Positions 53,121 to 62,382 of a DNA stretch of 64,000 bases are shown here, in pieces; position 1 is the first letter of the stretch, and each line of letters opens with the position of its first letter. The translations under genes and the position numbers were made by a program. The DNA is taken from the NCBI RefSeq assembly GCF_009905535.1, contig NZ_JAAALA010000003.1, positions 109,203 to 173,202 of the forward strand. Reading direction: 5' to 3'. The notes beneath the pieces were generated by a model, which saw only the letters and a list, made by a program, of their open reading frames with translations, made no database searches and was not told where the DNA came from. This DNA comes from Caulobacter sp. SLTY. Its GTDB lineage: Bacteria > Pseudomonadota > Alphaproteobacteria > Caulobacterales > Caulobacteraceae.

Positions 53121-53537
53121 CTACCCCTCTAGTTCCTTCAGCAACGCCGGATCCCGCCGCGCCCTTGCGGCCAGGTCGTCCGCGTTGTCGCGGCCCTCCA
53201 TGTCGAGCATGTCCCGCAGCCGCAGAATGCGTTGGGCCGCGTCCCTTAAATCAGCATCCTCGACCGCGTTGGCCTTCAGGGCCGTCGCCACGATGTGTTT
53301 GCAGGTCAGCTTGGAATCTTGGAAGTCCGGGCAAGTGCACCCTGCCCCGCGCCCGTCGGCGGCCTTCATTTCCACCACATAGGCGATGCCCCGCTCGCCC
53401 ATCACATGGGCCAGCACCCCGGCGGGGCCGTAGTCGACCAACTCCACCCATCCGTGGGCGAAATAGTTTTCGCCGCGCATGACCCGGGCCTCGGGCATGC
53501 CCTCGGTGAGGGCGGGGATGTCGAACAGCTGGGGCAT
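53121..53537 (-). CDS. SWIM zinc-finger protein
   Basis: 138 residues. The SWIM motif CxCx(n)CxH is seen as GCTCPDFQDSKLTCKHIVATALK near residue 68-90, here split as CTCPDFQDS and TCKH. Upstream is a beta domain with RVMRGENYFAHGWVELVDY typical of proteins that join SWIM to helicase or recombination factors. No helicase domain is attached; the C-terminus is helical and charged. Likely DNA or protein binding; role unknown. Confidence 0.85.
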   Translation of the reverse strand: MPQLFDIPALTEGMPEARVMRGENYFAHGWVELVDYGPAGVLAHVMGERGIAYVVEMKAADGRGAGCTCPDFQDSKLTCKHIVATALKANAVEDADLRDAAQRILRLRDMLDMEGRDNADDLAARARRDPALLKELEG

Positions 53538-53559
53538 GGCGGGATTCTAGCCGATTCGT

Positions 53560-53904
53560 TCACGGTTTGGCCGCGTGGATCGCAAGCAGACCGGCGATAC
53601 TGACGCCGCAGATGGCAAAGGCGATGATCACGACCTTCTGCGAGACGCGCAGGGTCGCCTGGAGCGAAGGGTTGTCGATGGCGTAGAGTTTCGAAGAGTA
53701 GAGCCGCTCGTCATCATACTCCGGGCCGTCCGCGCCATGGACGGGCTTGACCATGTCCAGGTGATCCTCGCTCAACTGCTTGGTCGCGACCATCTGCCGG
53801 ATGGTCGCGTCGACGACCACGCTCGTGCCGCCCAGAATCAGGAGACCAATACCGCCCGAGACGGCCGCGATGCAGATCAGGATGATCGACGCGGCCTGCC
53901 ACAT
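53560..53904 (-). CDS. Small membrane protein of unknown function
   Basis: 114 residues from the ATG at 53902-53904; a GTG codon lies just before. TM1 at about 5-30 and TM2 at about 88-110, with a soluble middle part (DHLDMVKPVHGADGPEYDDERLYSSKLY) predicted periplasmic. No family recognised. The start overlaps the stop of the upstream metallopeptidase gene, suggesting one transcript. Confidence 0.7.
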   Translation of the reverse strand: MWQAASIILICIAAVSGGIGLLILGGTSVVVDATIRQMVATKQLSEDHLDMVKPVHGADGPEYDDERLYSSKLYAIDNPSLQATLRVSQKVVIIAFAICGVSIAGLLAIHAAKP

Positions 53905-54308
53905 CACGCTTCGTCCTCGACCCGGTGCATGTCGTCGTCCGAGAGGCCGAAGTGGTGGCCGATTTCATGGATCAGGACGTGGGTGACCAGCTCGCCCAGG
54001 GTGACGTCGCCGCGTTCGGCCCATTCGTCGAGGATGGGGCGGCGGTAAAGGAAGACGCGGGGCGGCATGGGGGCGGGGCCGATCACCGAGCGTTCGCCGA
54101 GGTCGACGCCATGGTAGAGGCCGGTCAGTTCGAAGACGTCCTCGATGCCTAGCGCATCGAGGGTTTCCTGGTCGGCGAAGTCGTCGATGCGGACCACGGC
54201 CTCGGCGGCCAGGCCTCGGAAAGGCTCAGGCAGGCTGTCGAAGGCGGCCTGGGCGAGGACGGCGAAATCGTCGAGCGAGGGGGCGGCTTTGTCGGTCCAG
54301 TCGTTCAT
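53904..54308 (-). CDS. Metallopeptidase-family (minimal zincin) protein
   Basis: 134 residues. The active-site motif HEIGHHFGLSDDDMHRVE is near residue 114, the HExxHxxGxxD form of PF06262 minimal zincins. Helical N-terminus with FDSLPEPFRGLAAEAVVRI. No signal peptide. Targets of this family are not known. The ATG at 54306-54308 fits the family better than the earlier in-frame ATG. Divergent from divL with about 100 bases between them. Confidence 0.9.
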   Translation of the reverse strand: MNDWTDKAAPSLDDFAVLAQAAFDSLPEPFRGLAAEAVVRIDDFADQETLDALGIEDVFELTGLYHGVDLGERSVIGPAPMPPRVFLYRRPILDEWAERGDVTLGELVTHVLIHEIGHHFGLSDDDMHRVEDEA

Positions 54309-54409
54309 GCGTCTGATATGGCGGCGCATACGGTCAATCGCCAGCGTGCTGTTCGCCCGAAGCAGGTTACTGGCCTATGGTGAATTCGTGATTCGAGGGG
54401 CTTTGAGCT

Positions 54410-56731
54410 TTGGGTCCTGACGACCTGTTGATCGCCGCAGCGGCCGCCGGCTCGGTCAGCCTGGCGATCTGCGCGACCCTGTGGGCGGTGGCCCAGCGCA
54501 GGGCCGGAGACGCGCGCGCCGCCGAGCTGGAAGCCCGGATCGACCGGCTGGCCAGCGGATCGGAGGCGGCGCGGGCCTCGACCGAAGCCTTCGACTGCGC
54601 CCTGGTGGTGATCGACGATGGCCGGGCCCGGCTGGCCTCCGGCGAGGAGGCGCACGCCGCCTGCGCCGCCGCATTCGACCTGGAGGAGGATGACGCCCAG
54701 GGCCTGCTGGAAGCGATGATCGCGGCGGACGCCGACCATGCGCGGCGCCTGCGGGCGCTGATCGACAAAGGCGAGGCCTGCGCCTTTGAGGCGCGGGGGC
54801 CGTTTGGAGCCATCTCGGTCGAGGGCCGGGCTGCGGGGGCTCAGGCTTGGCTGCGGCTGACGGCGCTGGCGGCCGGAGAGGCGGCGTTGCCGACGGCGGC
54901 GCGGCTCGGCGCCTTCCTGGATGGGCAGGGGGAGCCGGCCTGGATCGCCTCGGCCGACGGGGCGGTGCAGTGGGCGAACCGGGCCTGGCTGGAGGCGGTG
55001 GGCGCCGCCGACCTGGCCGATGCGGTCGAACGGAAGCTGAGCCTGGACCCGGAGACGGATGCCTTGGCGCGGGAAGCCGCCGTCGAGGGCGAGCGGCGCG
55101 AGGCGGTCAAGCGGATCACCGTCAATGGCCGGCGGCGGGCCTACAGGCTGCGGGCGGTGCCGCTGGAGGGCGGGGACGTGGCCCTGAGCGCCCGCGACCT
55201 GACCGAGGCGGAGGATATCCGCGAGGCGCTGAAGAAGCACGTCGAGGCGCACGACGAGACGCTGAACCATATCGAGGAAGCAGTCGCCATCTTCAGCCGC
55301 GACCGCAAGCTGGCCTTCCACAACACCGCCTTCGCCACCGTGTGGGGGCTGGAGCCGGCCTGGCTGGCCGATGCGCCGACCCATGGGGAGATCCTGGACC
55401 GGCTGCGCCAGCGGCGGCGGTTGCCGGAGACGGCCGACTATGCCGGCTGGAAGGCGCGGGAGCTGGCGCGGTACGAGTCGCTGAAGGCCGAGGTGGACGA
55501 CCTGTGGAGCCTGCCGGATGGACGGACACTGCGGGTGGTGCACCAGCCCCACCCCCTGGGCGGGGTGCTGCTGCTGTTCAGCGACATCACCGACGAGCTG
55601 AAATTGAAGGCACGGTACAACGCCTTCATCCAGGTGCAGCAGGCGACCTTGGACAAGCTGAACGACGCGGTGGCGGTGTTCGGCTCGGACGGGTTGATCC
55701 GGCTGCATAACGAGGCCTTCGCGGAGTTCTGGAACATTCCGGCGGCGGAACTCGACGGGCCGGTGGATTTCGAGCAGGTGGTCGAGCGCTGCCTGCCGCG
55801 GCTGCATGACCAGCTGTTCTGGAGCGAACTGAAAGGACGGATCGCCGATCCGGACCCCAAGGCGCGGGCCCCGGCGTCCGGCGAGGTGCGGACCAGCGAC
55901 AGCCGGATCGTCTCCTGGCAGTCGCGGCCGTTGCCGGATGGGGCGACCCTGATCGCCTTCGACGATGTGACCGACACCCGGCGGCTGGAAGGCGCCCTCG
56001 CGGACCGGGAGAGCGCCCTGGCCGAGGCCGAGCGGCTGAAGCGGGAGTTCGTGGGCAATGTGTCCTACGAATTGCGCACGCCGCTGACCACCATCATCGG
56101 CTATTCCGAACTGCTCGAGCGGATGGGCGAGGCGCTGCCGGAGCGGGCGCGCAACTATCTGGCGGCGGTGCGGTCGGCGGGGACCCAGCTGGGCCGGTCG
56201 ATCGACGATGTGCTGGATATCGCGGCGATCGACAGCGGCGAGATCGCGCTCGAGGTGGCCGATGTGCGGGTCTGCGAACTGCTGGCCGAGACGGCCGAGC
56301 GTTGGTCGCGCCATGCCGAGAGCGGGCAGATCGCCCTGACGGTGGATTGCGATGACGAGGTCGGGCTGATCCGGGGCGATCCCAAGCGGTTCGCCCAGGT
56401 GCTGGATCATCTGGTCGAGAACGGGGTGCGGCAGACGCCGCCCGGAGGCAGCGTGACCCTGACCGCGCGGCGGGCCCTGGGCGAGGTGCGGATCAGCGTG
56501 GCCGACACCGGGCGGGGGATCCCCTTCCATGTGCAGGCCCACATCTTCGACCGGTTCGTCGGGCGGGATCGGGGCGGGCCGGGGCTGGGTTTGGCGCTGG
56601 TCAAGTCGCTGGTCGAACTGCACGGCGGCTGGGTGGCGCTGGAGAGCGAGCCAGGGGCGGGGTCGGTGTTTACGCTGCACCTGCCGGAAGCGGCGCAGAT
56701 CGATGCGGAGCAGCGGGAGTTGGGGCTTTAG
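54410..56731 (+). CDS. divL: Cell-cycle pseudo-histidine/tyrosine kinase DivL
   Basis: 773 residues from a TTG at 54410. N-terminal membrane segment at about 5-25, then PAS-like domains: one near 170-270, one at about 283-400 (EEAVAIFSRDRKLAFHNTAF), one at about 408-520 (NDAVAVFGSDGLIRLHNEAF). A DHp helix and HATPase follow. The H-box reads FVGNVSYELRTPLTTIIGYS, with Tyr553 where histidine kinases have the phospho-acceptor His. This matches Caulobacter DivL (Tyr550), which regulates the CckA-ChpT-CtrA pathway with DivK. G-boxes VADTGRGIPFHVQAHIFDRF and GGPGLGLALVKSL are intact. Confidence 0.93.
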   Translation: MGPDDLLIAAAAAGSVSLAICATLWAVAQRRAGDARAAELEARIDRLASGSEAARASTEAFDCALVVIDDGRARLASGEEAHAACAAAFDLEEDDAQGLLEAMIAADADHARRLRALIDKGEACAFEARGPFGAISVEGRAAGAQAWLRLTALAAGEAALPTAARLGAFLDGQGEPAWIASADGAVQWANRAWLEAVGAADLADAVERKLSLDPETDALAREAAVEGERREAVKRITVNGRRRAYRLRAVPLEGGDVALSARDLTEAEDIREALKKHVEAHDETLNHIEEAVAIFSRDRKLAFHNTAFATVWGLEPAWLADAPTHGEILDRLRQRRRLPETADYAGWKARELARYESLKAEVDDLWSLPDGRTLRVVHQPHPLGGVLLLFSDITDELKLKARYNAFIQVQQATLDKLNDAVAVFGSDGLIRLHNEAFAEFWNIPAAELDGPVDFEQVVERCLPRLHDQLFWSELKGRIADPDPKARAPASGEVRTSDSRIVSWQSRPLPDGATLIAFDDVTDTRRLEGALADRESALAEAERLKREFVGNVSYELRTPLTTIIGYSELLERMGEALPERARNYLAAVRSAGTQLGRSIDDVLDIAAIDSGEIALEVADVRVCELLAETAERWSRHAESGQIALTVDCDDEVGLIRGDPKRFAQVLDHLVENGVRQTPPGGSVTLTARRALGEVRISVADTGRGIPFHVQAHIFDRFVGRDRGGPGLGLALVKSLVELHGGWVALESEPGAGSVFTLHLPEAAQIDAEQRELGL

Positions 56732-56776
56732 GGGGGCTTTGGTGCTTCTCTTTTCCCGTTCCCCATCCCTTATCTC

Positions 56777-56940
56777 TACCGCTCATCCCGGCGAATGCCG
56801 GGATCCAGATCATAGGGCGCCGGCGAGTAGAACTCGTGCCTTTAGGCACGGCGCGAACCTTCAGAGCCGTGCCCAGGGGCACGCACACCGGCCATAGAGC
56901 TTTACGATCTGGATCCCGGCATTCGCCGGGATGAGCGGTA
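56777..56940. repeat. Long palindrome with perfect 35-bp arms (family C-like ends)
   Basis: 56777-56811 is exactly complementary to 56906-56940. The arms carry CTCATCCCGGCGAATGCC and its inverse GGCATTCGCCGGGATGAG. The middle holds a second hairpin family (GTGCCTTTAGGCAC, GTGCCCAGGGGCAC). Located between convergent divL and the enoyl-CoA hydratase gene, so it may act as a shared 3' element. Confidence 0.9.
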
Positions 56941-56953
56941 GCAGAGAGGGGGA

Positions 56954-57742
56954 TCAGGCCCCCGTGAAACGCGCCGGCCGCTTTTCGTTGAACGCGGCCA
57001 CCCCCTCCCGCCGATCCTCAGTGGGGATGGTGCGGTTGTAGGCTTCGACTTCCAGGGCCAGGCCCGTCTTAAGGTCGGTCTCGATCCCTAAGCTGATCGC
57101 CCGTTTGGCCTGGCGGACGGCGATGGGGCCGCCGACGGCTATGGCTGTGGCGGTTTCCAGGACGCCTTGCGCCAGTTCGGCGGCCGGCCAGACGCGGTTG
57201 ACCATGCCCCAGTCAGCGGCATCGGCGGCGGTGAAGGGGCGGCCGGTGAGGATCAGTTCCTTGGCCCTCCGCGCCCCGACCGCACGAGGCAGGTTTTGGG
57301 TGCCGCCGCAGCCGGGGATGATGCCCAGGCGGGTCTCAGTCAGGGCGAAGCGGGCGGTGTCGGCCGCGTGGATGAAGTCGCAAGCCAGGGCGAACTCGGC
57401 GCCGCCGCCGAAGGCCGAGCCGTTGACCGCGGCGATCACCGGGACCGGGCAGTCCATCAGCGCGTAAAAGGCCTGTTCGAACAGGACATGCTGGGCCCGC
57501 CAGGCCGCATCGGTCATGCCGTTGCGCTCCTTGAGGTCGCCGCCGGCGCAGAAGGCCTGCTCGCCCGCGCCGGTGAGGATCAGGCAGCGGTGGTCGGCTG
57601 GGTCGAGGATAAGGGCCTGGAACAGGCTGAGCACATCGCGCGCCATCTGGGTGTTGAGGGCGTTGCGGACCTCGGGGCGGTTGAAGCTGACCCGCAGGAC
57701 GTGGGGGGCGGGGGTGTCGAGGAGGAGGGTCTGGTAGGTCAT
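56954..57742 (-). CDS. Enoyl-CoA hydratase/isomerase-family protein
   Basis: 262 residues from the ATG at 57740-57742. Crotonase fold: RVSFNRPEVRNALN, the oxyanion-hole segments GAGEQAFCAGGDLKE and NGSAFGGGAEFALACD, and the late Glu-rich ETRLGIIPGCGGTQNLPR (second catalytic Glu region). Typical length. Substrate not assignable; fatty-acid or aromatic catabolism is possible. No fad genes nearby. Confidence 0.92.
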   Translation of the reverse strand: MTYQTLLLDTPAPHVLRVSFNRPEVRNALNTQMARDVLSLFQALILDPADHRCLILTGAGEQAFCAGGDLKERNGMTDAAWRAQHVLFEQAFYALMDCPVPVIAAVNGSAFGGGAEFALACDFIHAADTARFALTETRLGIIPGCGGTQNLPRAVGARRAKELILTGRPFTAADAADWGMVNRVWPAAELAQGVLETATAIAVGGPIAVRQAKRAISLGIETDLKTGLALEVEAYNRTIPTEDRREGVAAFNEKRPARFTGA

Positions 57743-57810
57743 CGTTCTCTCCGTCCCTCTCCCTCGTGCGAAGATCAATCGCATATGCGCTCGGGGCCGA
57801 CTATTCCAAA

Positions 57811-57923
57811 CCCTCTCCCTGAGGGAGAGGGAGGGACCCGCCGCGAAGCGGTGGGAGGGAGAGGGTTTACGCTGCCGACACCGTAAACCCTCCCCCTACC
57901 CCCTCCCTCAGGGAGGGGGGCGC
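57811..57923. repeat. Intergenic palindromic repeat, family B, copy 2 (arms inverted relative to copy 1)
   Basis: The arms match the reverse complement of 31982-32094 (CCCTCTCCCTGAGGGAGAGG first, TCCCTCAGGGAGGGGGG last), but the core reads GGGTTTACG-CTGCCGACAC-CGTAAACCC in the same direction as in copy 1. Lies between nrdB and the enoyl-CoA hydratase gene. Confidence 0.88.
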
Positions 57924-57951
57924 CAAGATCCCCGATTTTGTGGGTTGCCGC

Positions 57952-58995
57952 CTATTCGGCGGGCAGCAGGTTCTCGTGGCGTTTGGCCATCAGGCTGTCG
58001 AACTGGCCCCAGACGCCGTCACTGCCGTGCCATTGGCCCTTGGTGGCGGCCTTGGAGTACTCCGTCGAGCGGGCCTCGAAGAAGTTGGCGTGTTCGACGC
58101 CGCTGAGCAGGCTCTGCAGCCAGGGCAGCGGGTTCTCCTTCACGCCGTAGACCTCCGGCAGGTGCAACTGGCGCAGGCGCCAGTCGGCGATGAAGCGAAT
58201 GTAGGCCTTGATGTCCTCGGGCGTCATGCCCTGGACCTCGCCGGCCTCGAAGGCCAGGTCGATGAAGCGGTCTTCCAGACCCACCACCGTCTTGCAGCAG
58301 TCGACGATGTCATCGGCCACCGACTTGGTGACGCACTGGGTCTCGGCGTTGAAGGCGTGGTAGAGCTTGACGATCCCCTCGCAGTGCAGGCTCTCGTCGC
58401 GGACCGACCAGCTGACGATCTGGCCCATGCCCTTCATCTTGTTGAAGCGCGGGAAGTTCATCAGCATGGCGAAGCTGGCGAACAGCTGCAGGCCCTCGGT
58501 GAAGCCGCCGAACATGGCGAGCGTCCGGGCGATGTCGGCGTTCGAATCGACGCCGAACTGCTGCATGTAGTCGTGCTTGGCCTTGAGGGCCTCGTATTCC
58601 ATGAAGGCGCCGAATTCGCTCTCCGGCATGCCGATGGTCTCGAGCAGCAGGGCGTAGGCGGCGATGTGGATGGTCTCCATGTTGGCGAAGCTGGCCAACA
58701 TCATCTTCACCTCGGTCGGTTTGAAGATCCGGCCGTAGCGCTCCATGTAGTTGTCGGCGACCTCGACGTCCGACTGGGTGAAGAAGCGGAAGATCTGCGT
58801 CAGCAGATTGCGCTCCTTGTCGTTGAGGTTGGCGGCCCAGTCCTTGAGGTCCTCGCCGAGCGGAACCTCCTCGGGCATCCAGTGGACCTGCTGCTGCTTC
58901 TTCCAGAAGTCATAGGCCCAGGGATAGCGGAACGGCTTGTAGCCGATGGAGGGGGTCATCAGGCCGGGCATTTTGGGGGTGATGAGCTGGGCCAA
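57952..58995 (-). CDS. nrdB: Ribonucleoside-diphosphate reductase, class I beta subunit
   Basis: 347 residues. Provides the tyrosyl radical for ribonucleotide reduction, working with NrdA (not in this window). Di-iron/radical motifs are FANMETIHIAAYALLLE (Glu, His, radical Tyr), FMEYEALKAKHDYM and SWSVRDESLHCEG (Glu, His). The C-terminal tail that contacts NrdA ends HENLLPAE. Minus strand with its own upstream region carrying a NrdR-like box. Confidence 0.96.
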   Translation of the reverse strand: MAQLITPKMPGLMTPSIGYKPFRYPWAYDFWKKQQQVHWMPEEVPLGEDLKDWAANLNDKERNLLTQIFRFFTQSDVEVADNYMERYGRIFKPTEVKMMLASFANMETIHIAAYALLLETIGMPESEFGAFMEYEALKAKHDYMQQFGVDSNADIARTLAMFGGFTEGLQLFASFAMLMNFPRFNKMKGMGQIVSWSVRDESLHCEGIVKLYHAFNAETQCVTKSVADDIVDCCKTVVGLEDRFIDLAFEAGEVQGMTPEDIKAYIRFIADWRLRQLHLPEVYGVKENPLPWLQSLLSGVEHANFFEARSTEYSKAATKGQWHGSDGVWGQFDSLMAKRHENLLPAE

Positions 58996-59062
58996 GACGG
59001 AACTCCGGTAGCGCTTGAATCGGTTTTATCGGACAGTCCGCCAAGGTTATCGGACTCTCTCG

Positions 59063-59078
59063 ATACCAAATCTAGTGT
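59063..59078. promoter_or_regulatory. Candidate NrdR box upstream of nrdB
   Basis: ATACCAAATCTAGTGT matches 12 of 16 positions of the palindromic NrdR consensus ACACTATATATAGTGT, with the right half (CTAGTGT) best conserved. It lies about 68 bases upstream of the nrdB start, in the region shared with the divergent GST gene. Functional NrdR sites normally occur as pairs about 31 bases apart; a clear second box was not found, which lowers confidence. Confidence 0.45.
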
Positions 59079-59115
59079 GATCGGTTGTCACGGGCACCAA
59101 TTGTTGGGGGCGAAT

Positions 59116-59784
59116 GTGGATAAAGCGTTTACCGTCTTCGGCGCCGCAGGATCGGGCAGTGTCTCGGTCGAGGCGGCGCTGACCCTGCTGGGCCTGCCCT
59201 ACGAGGTGATAGAGGGGGCCAGCTGGGACGGGGGCGAGTCGGCGCTGAAGCGGATCGCCGCGGTCAATCCGATGCGGCAGGTGCCGGCGGTGGTGCTTCC
59301 CGGCGGCGAGGTGATGACCGAGGCGGCGGCGATCCTGATCTGGCTGGCCGACAGCCATCCGGAGAGCGGGCTGTCGCCGGGGCTGGACGATCCCAGGCGG
59401 CCGGCGTTTTTGCGCTGGATGAGCTTCGTGGCCTCGTCCATCTACGCCTTCTACTGGCAGAGGGACGACCCGGCGCGGGTGGCGCCGGACGCCGCCAGCC
59501 AGGATTTCCTGCTGCGGCGGACCAACGAGCGGATCGCCCACAACTGGGGGGTCATGGAGGCGCAGACCGATCCGGCGCGCTACATCCTGGGCGATGAGAT
59601 GACCGTGCTGGACCTGTTCGTGACGGTGACCAGCCGATACCGGCCCAGGCGGGAGCGGTTCTATCAGGTCGCGCCGAGGCTGGGGGAGGTGGTCAGGCGA
59701 GTGGACGTCGATCCCCGGCTGACGGCTTTCTGGGACGAACGCTATCCGTTTGAGGAAGGCTGGGACGCGCTGTCGGAGGTCTGA
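59116..59784 (+). CDS. Glutathione S-transferase family protein
   Basis: 222 residues from the GTG at 59116, with GGGGGCG upstream. N-terminal thioredoxin-like domain (FTVFGAAGSGSVSVEAALTLLGLPYEV, NPMRQVPAVVLPGGEVMTEAAAILIWLAD, the cis-Pro and Ser/Glu glutathione contacts) and a C-terminal helical domain (GDEMTVLDLFVTVTSRY). The active-site residue Ser in GSGSVS is plausible. Substrate unknown. Divergent from nrdB. Confidence 0.88.
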   Translation: MDKAFTVFGAAGSGSVSVEAALTLLGLPYEVIEGASWDGGESALKRIAAVNPMRQVPAVVLPGGEVMTEAAAILIWLADSHPESGLSPGLDDPRRPAFLRWMSFVASSIYAFYWQRDDPARVAPDAASQDFLLRRTNERIAHNWGVMEAQTDPARYILGDEMTVLDLFVTVTSRYRPRRERFYQVAPRLGEVVRRVDVDPRLTAFWDERYPFEEGWDALSEV

Positions 59785-59796
59785 GGCTAAGCAGTT

Positions 59797-59913
59797 GCTC
59801 CCCCTTCGGGAGAGCTGTCGCCCCGCAGGGGCGACTGAGGGGGTCCCCTCCCGCCGGTGGAGGACCCCCTCCGTCCGCCGCTGCGCGGCGGCCACCTCCC
59901 CCGAGGGGGGAGG
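59797..59913. repeat. Intergenic palindromic repeat, family D
   Basis: Nested arms: CTCCCCCTTCGGGAG start, GTCGCCCCGCAGGGGCGAC hairpin, GGGGGTCCCCTCC / GGAGGACCCCC, and GTCCGCCGCTGCGCGGCGG hairpin, ending CCTCCCCCGAGGGGGGAGG. The same architecture as families A and B. Lies between the GST gene and the hemolysin III gene. Confidence 0.85.
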
Positions 59914-59961
59914 ACTGTTAGGCGGTTGACCACGCGCCGAGCATTTGGCTTCTTCCCCTCG

Positions 59962-60630
59962 ATGACCGCAGAGCCCTTCCACGATGCCGACCACTACCCG
60001 AGCAAGGGCGCGCGGGAGGCCGATAAGTGGGTGCATATCGTCGGGCTGGTCCTGGCGATCGCCGGCGCCGGCACGCTGTTTGGGCTGTCCATCGGGTTCG
60101 GGACGATAGGGCAGGTATTCGCCGTTGCGATCTACGGGATCTGCCTGGCGCTGATGCTGAGCTTCTCGATCGCCTACAACATGGCGCGCCCTGAGAACCG
60201 GCCGTTCCTGCGGCGGCTGGATCATGCCGGCATCTTCCTGATGATCGCCGGCAGCTACACGCCTTTCACCACGCAGAGCCTGACCGGGACCTGGTCGGTC
60301 GCAATGACCGTGGCGGTCTGGGCGCTGGCGGCGGCCGGGGTGGTGGGCAAGCTGTTCCTGCCCGGTCTGGGGCGGGGGATCTGGGTGGCGCTGTACCTGG
60401 CGCTGGGCTGGATCGTGCTGATCGCCATCGGACCGATGGTCGCGGCGGTGTCGCTGGCCGGGATGATCCTGCTGGGGGTCGGGGGGCTGGTCTATTCGCT
60501 GGGGGTGATCTTCTATGTGAGGAAGACGCTGACCTACCGGCGGGCGATCTGGCACGGGTTCGTGCTGGCCGGCGCGGGGGTGCAGTACGCAGCGATCATG
60601 ACCGGGGTGGTGTTGTATTACCGGGCCTGA
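59962..60630 (+). CDS. Hemolysin III-family (PAQR-like) membrane protein
   Basis: 222 residues, seven TM segments. Conserved PAQR/HlyIII metal-site residues: DKWVHIVGL (His), DHAGIFLMIAGSYTP (Asp/His and Ser), and the late IWHGFVLAGAGVQY (His). This family includes YqfA and bacterial relatives of adiponectin receptors; enzymatic hydrolase activity has been proposed. It starts after the family D repeat. Confidence 0.9.
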   Translation: MTAEPFHDADHYPSKGAREADKWVHIVGLVLAIAGAGTLFGLSIGFGTIGQVFAVAIYGICLALMLSFSIAYNMARPENRPFLRRLDHAGIFLMIAGSYTPFTTQSLTGTWSVAMTVAVWALAAAGVVGKLFLPGLGRGIWVALYLALGWIVLIAIGPMVAAVSLAGMILLGVGGLVYSLGVIFYVRKTLTYRRAIWHGFVLAGAGVQYAAIMTGVVLYYRA

Positions 60631-60675
60631 GGGGCTACACACCCCGCGCCCTCTTTACGGGCCCAATCTGATCCC

Positions 60676-60726
60676 CTTCAGCCCGCCGAGCACCCGTCGA
60701 AGGGCCGGCTGAAGTCTCCCGGCGGG
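60676..60726 (+). promoter_or_regulatory. Leader of purA with two mutually exclusive stems
   Basis: CTTCAGCC (60676-60683) pairs with GGCTGAAG (60707-60714). CCCGCCG (60682-60688) pairs with CGGCGGG (60720-60726). The two pairings share bases 60682-60683 and are interleaved, so only one can form fully. The second would end just before the purA ribosome site GGAAGGA. No known riboswitch class was recognised. Confidence 0.35.
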
Positions 60727-60742
60727 TGGAAGGATCGTATCC

Positions 60743-62025
<1,283 letters not shown>

Positions 62026-62029
<4 letters not shown>

Positions 62030-62370
62030 CGGGCAAACACCAGCTTGCCGATGGCGCCGCCGATCAGGCCGGCGACGGCGGAGCCGGCCGTGCCCATCCA
62101 CAGGATGTCAACGGTGACGTCCTTCAGCAGGTAGCTGACCAGGATGCCGAGGAAGGCGCAGACCGCCCCGGCGATCAGGCCGCCGATCAGGCTGTCGCCC
62201 CAGCCGCCGCGGGCCGCGCGGACGTAGAGCAGGCCGGCGACCAGCGAGATCAGCATGCCGAGGATGGCGAACTGCTGGGCGATGGCCGGAACGAAGTGGC
62301 CGGCGATCACCATCGCCAGCTGAAGCACCGTGCCAATGAGCGTCGCACGGATAAGCGCACTGCGGTTCAT
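62026..62370 (-). CDS. Small membrane protein of unknown function
   Basis: 114 residues with four predicted TM segments at about 8-30, 33-50, 61-81 and 92-112. Gly-rich helices ([30 protein letters not shown]) suggest tight helix packing. No named family recognised. Last gene of the TetR-SRPBCC-membrane set; 12 bases downstream of the SRPBCC gene stop, so one operon. Confidence 0.7.
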
Positions 62371-62382
62371 GTCAGTCCCCCT

